From JAHIZC01 sp043813305 (GTDB taxonomy: Bacteria > Omnitrophota > Gorgyraeia > Gygaellales > Profunditerraquicolaceae): a stretch of DNA of 16,183 nt. The notes beneath the pieces are model-generated. The model saw only the letters and a list, made by a program, of their open reading frames with translations. It did not search any database and was not told the DNA's origin. The stretch covers positions 1 to 16,183 of the forward strand of contig JBDRLC010000031.1 of assembly GCA_043813305.1 (NCBI GenBank), in the 5' to 3' direction. Of the stretch, positions 11,530-16,183 are shown one piece after another. Each line of letters begins with the position of its first letter. Positions within the stretch are counted from its first letter, which is position 1. Both the position numbers and the translations under genes were made by a program.

Positions 11530-12450
11530 ATGAAAATAGCCAAAGATATTACTAAACTGATCGGCAATACCCCTTTAGTCAGATTAAACAGAATAACTAA
11601 AGGCTGTGTTGCAGAGGTAGCGGCTAAATTAGAATACTTTAATCCCTGCTCTTCGGTAAAGGATAGGATCGGATTAAGTTTAATTGAAGCGGCAGAAAAG
11701 CAAGGTAAGATTAATAAGGATACGATAATCGTAGAGCCGACATCCGGGAATACAGGTATTGCGTTGGCATTTGTCTGTGTAGTTAAAGGTTATAGATTGA
11801 TTTTGACTATGCCGGATACTATGAGTATTGAGCGCCGGCAGCTTTTAACAGCTTTTGGCGTCCAGATCGTATTGACGCAGGGAGCCGAAGGGATGTCGGG
11901 AGCCGTAAAGAAAGCCGAAGAATTAGTTAATAGCGATAAACGTTACTTTATGCCGCAACAATTTAAGAATCCGGCTAATCCGGATATTCACCGCCGGACT
12001 ACAGCCTATGAAATTTGGCGAGATACTGACGGTAAAATCGATATTTTGGTTGCAGGAGTTGGCACGGGTGGTACAATTACCGGTGTAGCAGAGGTTTTAA
12101 AGAAGAAGAATTCTCAAATTATGGTAATCGCTGTTGAGCCTAAGGATTCTCCTGTTCTATCGGGAGGGAAGGCCGGGCCGCATAAAATTCAGGGTATCGG
12201 AGCAGGATTTATTCCGGAGATTCTGAATACTAAAATTATAGATGAAATTATTCAGGTTACTAATGATGATGCCATGCAAAGCGCAAGGAGACTGGTTAAA
12301 GAAGAGGGTATTTTATCCGGGGTCTCTGCAGGGGCAGCTGCTTTTGCCGCAGTAGAGATAGCCAAGAGGCAGGAGAATAAAGGTAAACTGGTTGTGGTAA
12401 TATTTCCCGATACCGGCGAGAGGTATCTGAGTACGGAGCTATTTAAGTAA
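11530..12450 (+). CDS. cysK: Cysteine synthase (O-acetylserine sulfhydrylase)
   Basis: A PLP enzyme making cysteine from O-acetylserine and sulfide. The 306-aa length is standard for CysK. Lys44 in SSVKDR is the PLP lysine. TSGNTG (71-76) is the substrate loop, GVGTGGTITG (176-185) binds the PLP phosphate, and SGGKAGPHKIQGIGAGFIP is the mobile domain typical of this group. IGNTPLVRL at the start and SGVSAGAAAFAA near the C-terminus complete the match. The gene follows the Rrf2 gene by 4 bases with no clear ribosome binding site, so coupled translation is expected. The sulfide user fits the sulfur genes downstream. Cystathionine beta-synthase-like activity cannot be excluded by sequence. Confidence 0.94.
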   Translation: MKIAKDITKLIGNTPLVRLNRITKGCVAEVAAKLEYFNPCSSVKDRIGLSLIEAAEKQGKINKDTIIVEPTSGNTGIALAFVCVVKGYRLILTMPDTMSIERRQLLTAFGVQIVLTQGAEGMSGAVKKAEELVNSDKRYFMPQQFKNPANPDIHRRTTAYEIWRDTDGKIDILVAGVGTGGTITGVAEVLKKKNSQIMVIAVEPKDSPVLSGGKAGPHKIQGIGAGFIPEILNTKIIDEIIQVTNDDAMQSARRLVKEEGILSGVSAGAAAFAAVEIAKRQENKGKLVVVIFPDTGERYLSTELFK

Positions 12451-12622
12451 GGACATAAGTTATGCCTGCCTGCCCGGCAGGCAGGGAGCAAAGCGAGCAT
12501 GACTTATCTGTCCGAACTTACCCTTGACATCTTTGATGTCAAGGGCTCAATTCGCGCAGATAACTTACGTTCACTTGCCTGCCTGCCGGCAGGTAGGGGT
12601 TCCGTAAGTTATGCGCTCATTG
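12451..12622. repeat. Three-hairpin intergenic repeat element, copy 2
   Basis: It begins with the base after the cysK stop. Hairpin 1 is AAGTTATG (12457-12464) with CATGACTT (12499-12506), its loop holding CCTGCCTGCC-C-GGCAGGCAGG (12465-12485). Hairpin 2 is CCCTTGACATC-TTT-GATGTCAAGGG (12521-12545), a perfect 11-bp stem. Hairpin 3 is GCGCA/ATAACTTACG (about 12555-12570) with CGTAAGTTATGCGC (12603-12616), holding CCTGCCTGCCGGCAGGTAGG (12578-12597). It ends at the GAAAGGAG ribosome binding site of the nfu gene. No hairpin is followed by a T run, so none looks like a terminator. Confidence 0.87.
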
Positions 12623-12635
12623 AAAGGAGAAAACT

Positions 12636-12857
12636 ATGAAAGAAAAAGTAGAAAAAGCTTTAGAAAAAGTCCGGCCGATGCTTATGGCTGACGGTGGAAA
12701 TGTAGAATTAGTAGAGATTACAGCCGAGGGAATAGTAAAGCTCAGGCTGACCGGAGCTTGCGGCGGATGCCCGATGAGCTCGATGACCTTGAAGATGGGG
12801 ATTGAAAAGATTTTAAAAAAGGAAGTTCCGGAGGTAAAAGAAGTGGTTGCGGTATAA
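12636..12857 (+). CDS. Nfu-type Fe-S cluster carrier (NifU C-terminal domain)
   Basis: A 73-aa single-domain protein. VRPMLMADGGNVELVEI and the TGACGGCPMSSMTLKMGIEKIL block with Cys42-Gly-Gly-Cys45 are the NifU C-terminal/Nfu signature. In the family two subunits share a [4Fe-4S] cluster through these cysteines and hand it to apo-proteins. GAAAGGAG (12622-12629) is the ribosome binding site. It lies between cysteine synthase and the sulfide-to-homocysteine genes, which need an Fe-S ferredoxin subunit, so cluster supply to that protein or to LarE is a reasonable guess. No IscS, IscU or SUF genes are in the window. Confidence 0.93.
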   Translation: MKEKVEKALEKVRPMLMADGGNVELVEITAEGIVKLRLTGACGGCPMSSMTLKMGIEKILKKEVPEVKEVVAV

Positions 12858-12870
12858 AAGGTGAGGAACA

Positions 12871-14073
12871 ATGAAGACAATCAAAGAGATAAATCAGAAG
12901 ATTAAAAAAGGTGAGGTTGTAGTAGCTACTGCCGAGGAGATTATTGATTTGGTTGACAAGAAGGGAGCGAGAAAGGCTGCCCAGGAAGTCGATGTAGTCA
13001 CCACCGGTACCTTCGGACCGATGTGTTCTTCCGGTGCATATTTTAATATCGGCCACTCAAAGCCTAAAATAAAACTCGGCGGCGGGATTTGTAAGCTGAA
13101 CGATGTTCCGGCTTACGCGGGTTTTGCGGCTGTGGATATTTATTTGGGTGCAACTGCCATACCGGATGATGACCCGAGGAATAAAGTATATCCTGGGGAG
13201 TTTAAATACGGAGGCGCCCACGTAATTCAGGAATTCGTTGGGGGGAGTGATATCCGCCTGGAAGCAACTGCCTATGGAACGGACTGCTATCCTTTAAAAA
13301 AACTCAACACACTTCTTAACCTTAAGGATCTTAACGAAGCGGTATTATTTAATATCCGTAATTGTTATCAGAACTATAATGTGGCGGTAAATTTGTCCGA
13401 TAAGATGATCTATACTTATATGGGGGCTTTGAAGCCGAATCTGGGGAATGCTAATTATTGTTCGGCAGGGCAACTCTCCCCGCTTTTAAATGATCCCTAC
13501 TATAAGACTATCGGCATTGGCACAAAGATATTCTTAGGCGGCGGTACGGGATTTATCGCTTGGCAGGGCACACAGCATAATCCGGCAGTTCCTAGGATTG
13601 ATAAAGGTGTACCTAAGGTGGCCGCAGGAACACTGGCGGTAATCGGCGACCTCAAACATATGAAACCTCAATGGTTGGTGGGAACGAGTATGCTTGGTTA
13701 TGGGGTCAGCTTGAGTGTGGGGATAGGTGTCCCTATACCCATATTAGATGAAGAGATACTCAAATATACTGCGATTCGTGACGAGGAAATCTATACTCAG
13801 ATCATAGATTACAGCCAGGATTATCCTCAATGCAGGAACCGTTCTTTAGGTGAAATAAATTATACTCAGTTAAAATCCGGCAAGATAACTTTGCAGAAGA
13901 AGGAAGTACCCACAGGCAATCTATCGAGCTATTCTAAGGCGCGTGAAATTGCAAAGCAGCTTAAATCCTGGATCGAAAAGGGCGATTTTCTTCTCACTGA
14001 GCCGGTGGCTTCCCTGCCCAACGAGGAATCAGGCTATAAATTTAAGCCGTTAAAAGAAAGGCCAATAATTTAA
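12871..14073 (+). CDS. Sulfide-dependent homocysteine biosynthesis protein (COG1900/DUF39)
   Basis: A 400-aa cytosolic protein of the family typified by Methanosarcina MA1821, which with its ferredoxin partner converts aspartate semialdehyde and sulfide to homocysteine without O-acylhomoserine. Recognisable blocks are TTGTFGPMCSSGAYFNIGHS (about 44-63, Cys52), ATAYGTDCYP (Cys139), a Gly-rich GTKIFLGGGTGFIAWQGTQHNP and GTSMLGYGVSLSVGIGVPIPIL. Two conserved cysteines are known to matter in the family; Cys52 and Cys139 are the likely equivalents. There is no C-terminal CBS pair, which some members carry. AAGGTGAGG (12857-12865) precedes ATG 12871. The partner ferredoxin starts 11 bases downstream. 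Confidence 0.9.
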   Translation: MKTIKEINQKIKKGEVVVATAEEIIDLVDKKGARKAAQEVDVVTTGTFGPMCSSGAYFNIGHSKPKIKLGGGICKLNDVPAYAGFAAVDIYLGATAIPDDDPRNKVYPGEFKYGGAHVIQEFVGGSDIRLEATAYGTDCYPLKKLNTLLNLKDLNEAVLFNIRNCYQNYNVAVNLSDKMIYTYMGALKPNLGNANYCSAGQLSPLLNDPYYKTIGIGTKIFLGGGTGFIAWQGTQHNPAVPRIDKGVPKVAAGTLAVIGDLKHMKPQWLVGTSMLGYGVSLSVGIGVPIPILDEEILKYTAIRDEEIYTQIIDYSQDYPQCRNRSLGEINYTQLKSGKITLQKKEVPTGNLSSYSKAREIAKQLKSWIEKGDFLLTEPVASLPNEESGYKFKPLKERPII

Positions 14074-14084
14074 GGGAGTAAAAG

Positions 14085-14492
14085 ATGACCTCTAAAAAAA
14101 TAGTTTTACATTTTCCGCACCGCTTAGTAGATCAACCGATAGTTTATAAATTAGTAAAAGATTTTGCCTTGAGCTTTAATATACTAAAAGCCTCAGTCAC
14201 GCCGCAGGAGCAAGGCCTGATGGTTTTAGAGTTGATCGGCGAGAAGGATAATTTCAATAAAGGAATCAAGTATTTAGAATCATGCGGAGTTAAAATCCAA
14301 CCCCTCAGTCAGGACGTCAGACGTAACGAATCTAAGTGTACTGATTGTGGCGTATGTGTTCCGATTTGCCCTACTGCAGCCTTGGAGGTTGATCTCCAAA
14401 CCCGTAAAGTTCATTTCCACAATAAAAAATGCATTGCCTGCGAACTTTGCATTAAAATCTGCCCCACCCGCGCAATGGAAGTGCATTTTTAG
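14085..14492 (+). CDS. NIL domain-ferredoxin fusion, partner of the homocysteine protein
   Basis: A 135-aa protein resembling Methanosarcina MA1822. Residues 1-75 form a NIL domain (small ferredoxin-fold domain also found at the end of methionine ABC importers). Residues 80-135 carry two complete [4Fe-4S] motifs: Cys85, 88, 91, 95 (CTDCGVCVPICP) and Cys116, 119, 122, 126 (CIACELCIKICP). It likely supplies electrons for reductive sulfur insertion by the COG1900 protein encoded just upstream; this pairing is established in methanogens and inferred here. AAGGGAGT (14072-14079) is the ribosome binding site. It ends 7 bases before the LarE start. Confidence 0.93.
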   Translation: MTSKKIVLHFPHRLVDQPIVYKLVKDFALSFNILKASVTPQEQGLMVLELIGEKDNFNKGIKYLESCGVKIQPLSQDVRRNESKCTDCGVCVPICPTAALEVDLQTRKVHFHNKKCIACELCIKICPTRAMEVHF

Positions 14493-14499
14493 AATAAGT

Positions 14500-15354
14500 A
14501 TGAAGCAGTTAGCCGGACTAAAAAAAATAATCTCAGGATACGGTTCCTGCTTGGTTGCATTTTCAGGAGGGGTGGATAGTACCTTTCTGCTTAAAGTCGC
14601 CTCTCTTGTTTTACCGAACAGTAAGATTTTGGCGGTTACGGCGAATTCACCTACATATCCTGAAGAAGAATTGTTGCTTTCGGAAAATATCGCCAAGCGC
14701 CTGGGCGTGAGGCATAAAATAATCAAAACCTCAGAGCTTAAGGATAAAAGATTTATTTCTAATCCTATTAATCGTTGTTATTATTGCAAGAAAGAACTTT
14801 TTAAGAGGCTGAAGAGGATCGCGGGAGCATACAAACTGAATTATGTATTAGATGCCAGTAATCTAACGGACAAGTTGGATTTTCGTCCGGGAGATATTGC
14901 TGGGAGGGAATTAAAAATACGTTCTCCTTTACTTGAGGCGCGTTTAACAAAGCAGGATATCCGTAGGTTAAGCAAGAAATTAGGCCTGGTTACCTGGGAT
15001 AAACCTTCTCTCGCGTGCCTTGCATCTAGAATTCCCTATGGTACGCAGATCTCCCGTAAGTTGCTAAATAGGGTTAGTCGTTGTGAAAACTATCTGAAGA
15101 GAATCGGCTTTAGGCAGGTGAGACTTAGGCATTATAATGGACTTTGCCGGGTAGAGGTTTTGAAAAAGGATATTCCAACTCTTATAAATAAGCGTCAACA
15201 AGTGGTTAATAGATTGAAAAAGTTCGGCTACAATTATGTAACCGTAGATTTAGAGGGTTATCGAACCGGAAGCATGAATCCCGATTTCTCTGCGAGAAGG
15301 AATAAATCGGGAAAGAGGGAGAACCCTACTAAAGATGCAAGAAAAAATCGTTGA
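14500..15354 (+). CDS. larE: LarE-family ATP-dependent sulfur transferase (PP-loop)
   Basis: A 284-aa PP-loop protein. LarE adenylates a pyridinium dicarboxylate and adds sulfur to it while making the nickel-pincer cofactor of lactate racemase. AFSGGVDST (20-28) is the PP-loop. NRCYYCKKELF holds Cys93 and Cys96, and PSLACLASRIPYG holds Cys173, matching the sacrificial Cys176 of the Lactobacillus enzyme. Some LarE proteins have three cysteines holding a [4Fe-4S] cluster that carries sulfur catalytically; this trio could be of that kind, which is inference. ATG 14500 is preferred to the long upstream extension from 14347, which overlaps the ferredoxin gene in another frame. LarB, LarC and a racemase are not in the window. 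The 3' end overlaps the next gene by 20 bases. Confidence 0.88.
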   Translation: MKQLAGLKKIISGYGSCLVAFSGGVDSTFLLKVASLVLPNSKILAVTANSPTYPEEELLLSENIAKRLGVRHKIIKTSELKDKRFISNPINRCYYCKKELFKRLKRIAGAYKLNYVLDASNLTDKLDFRPGDIAGRELKIRSPLLEARLTKQDIRRLSKKLGLVTWDKPSLACLASRIPYGTQISRKLLNRVSRCENYLKRIGFRQVRLRHYNGLCRVEVLKKDIPTLINKRQQVVNRLKKFGYNYVTVDLEGYRTGSMNPDFSARRNKSGKRENPTKDARKNR

Positions 15355-16183
15355 TTTTTTAAAGAAAAAGCAAGGTTATGTTTCAGGTGACCAGATCAGC
15401 CATCTTCTGGGAATAACCCGGCAGGCTTTGTGGAAACATATCCAGGAGCTTAAGGACAACGGTTACGATATTGCAGCGGTCCCGCATTTAGGTTATAGAT
15501 TGATCAGTCTACCTGATAGGCTCTTTACTTTTGAAGTCACCAGAGACCTGAATACGCAGTTCATCGGCAAGAGAATACACTATTTCGATTCTCTGGCAAG
15601 TACCATGGATATGGCGATGCAGCTGGGCATAAAAATGGCCCCCGAAGGCACACTGGTGTTAGCAGAATATCAGACTAGAGGCCGGGGGAGATTAGGCAGA
15701 AATTGGTCTTCGCCAAGATATAAAGGCATATACTTATCTTTGATTTTAAGGCCGAAGATGTTGCCGGAGAAGGCACCTATTTTAACCTTACTTTGCGCGG
15801 TAAGTATATGGGAAGCGATAAAAAATACAGCTGGCATAGATACGCAGATAAAATGGCCCAATGATATTTTAATTGATAATAAGAAGTTAGGCGGCATTTT
15901 AACCGAATTGATCGCTTCTACGGATGAGATTAAATTTATGGTTGTAGGAATTGGGTTAAATATCAATAACGATAAGAAATCATTGGTTCCTCAGGCCACT
16001 TCTCTAAAAGAAAAAAAGGGAGAAGTTATCAATCGAGTTCATCTATTACAGGAAATATTACGTAGGATCGAGAGCAATTATCTGCTCTTTCAGAAAAAAG
16101 GAGCTGATTTTTTTATTGAAAAATGGCGTAAGCAGAGCATTACTTTGGGTAAAAGGATAAAAGTCCAGTGCCATAAAAAAATT
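15335..16183 (+). CDS. birA: Bifunctional biotin ligase/biotin operon repressor, 3' truncated by window
   Basis: The frame stays open for 283 codons to the window edge. Residues 1-60 form a helix-turn-helix domain (QISHLLGITRQALWKHIQELKDNGYDI), so this is the regulator-type BirA rather than a ligase-only form. The ligase domain has the biotinoyl-AMP loop GRGRLGR (116-122), KWPNDI (173-178), KLGGIL (184-189) and GIGLNI (205-210). It attaches biotin to acyl-CoA carboxylase or decarboxylase subunits and represses biotin genes when biotin is plentiful. ATG 15335 overlaps the larE end by 20 bases with only a weak, distant GGGAG, so coupled translation is likely. The C-terminal SH3-like domain is just beginning at the edge. 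Confidence 0.94.
   Translation, partial: MQEKIVDFLKKKQGYVSGDQISHLLGITRQALWKHIQELKDNGYDIAAVPHLGYRLISLPDRLFTFEVTRDLNTQFIGKRIHYFDSLASTMDMAMQLGIKMAPEGTLVLAEYQTRGRGRLGRNWSSPRYKGIYLSLILRPKMLPEKAPILTLLCAVSIWEAIKNTAGIDTQIKWPNDILIDNKKLGGILTELIASTDEIKFMVVGIGLNINNDKKSLVPQATSLKEKKGEVINRVHLLQEILRRIESNYLLFQKKGADFFIEKWRKQSITLGKRIKVQCHKKI

Noticed and set aside
12521..12545. Perfect hairpin as intrinsic terminator after cysK
   Set aside because: No T run follows, and the same position in the other copy of the element holds a different hairpin, so it belongs to the repeat element.
14347..14499. N-terminal extension of LarE
   Set aside because: It is the shadow of the ferredoxin motifs in another frame; ATG 14500 gives the usual LarE length and start.
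14280..14726. Minus-strand frame of 148 codons
   Set aside because: It is antisense to the ferredoxin and LarE genes and matches no family.

Overview
The window reads as a dense, AT-leaning bacterial chromosome segment from an anaerobe. It has strong Shine-Dalgarno sites, sigma70-type promoters, and nearly every gene on the + strand. The content (free-sulfide assimilation, rubredoxin, flavodiiron protein, rubrerythrin, ferredoxin-like proteins, no heme oxidases) points to a strict anaerobe that defends itself against transient oxygen or NO. An uncultivated lineage such as Omnitrophota is plausible, but that is a guess from gene style, not a demonstrated placement.

Layout. Bases 1-99 hold the start of an enolase gene on the - strand, with its promoter at 126-153. 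Bases 187-760 have no convincing gene. They contain two long imperfect inverted repeats (187-362 and 408-604) able to form rod-like RNA or cruciforms, plus decayed pieces of stem-loop repeats. At 744-908 a promoter, a TPP riboswitch and an intrinsic terminator control a nicotinamidase gene followed by a Thi4-type thiazole synthase gene. A YHS-permease fusion follows.

Bases 3538-9062 are a redox and stress island. A promoter with a 21-bp operator-like dyad leads a 27-codon Cys-containing ORF, an Fe-S type Rrf2 regulator, a ferredoxin-like protein, a 75-aa nine-cysteine protein, a ferritin-VIT1 (MbfA-like) iron exporter, rubredoxin, a pterin carbinolamine dehydratase, an FNR-like flavoprotein reductase, a 42-codon ORF, a flavodiiron protein and a PPOX-fold flavoprotein. 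NAD(P)H to reductase to rubredoxin to flavodiiron protein is a plausible complete electron path to O2 or NO. Rubrerythrin, a CPWC glutaredoxin and an AhpF/TrxR-like reductase follow (9281-11008).

Bases 11022-16183 are a sulfur module. A second Cys-containing Rrf2 regulator has its own promoter and dyad. It precedes cysteine synthase, an Nfu-type Fe-S carrier, the two-gene sulfide-to-homocysteine system (COG1900/DUF39 protein plus NIL-ferredoxin), a LarE-type sulfur transferase and a biotin ligase/repressor cut by the window end. Thi4 also appears to be of the free-sulfide type, so sulfide feeds thiamine, cysteine and homocysteine here.

The intergenic DNA is the least ordinary part. Two related three-hairpin elements (9067-9264 and 12451-12622) sit exactly between a stop codon and the next ribosome binding site. 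A shorter stem-loop (10018-10091) occupies the place of the reductase gene's ribosome binding site. A 16-bp perfect inverted repeat brackets the flavodiiron start codon.
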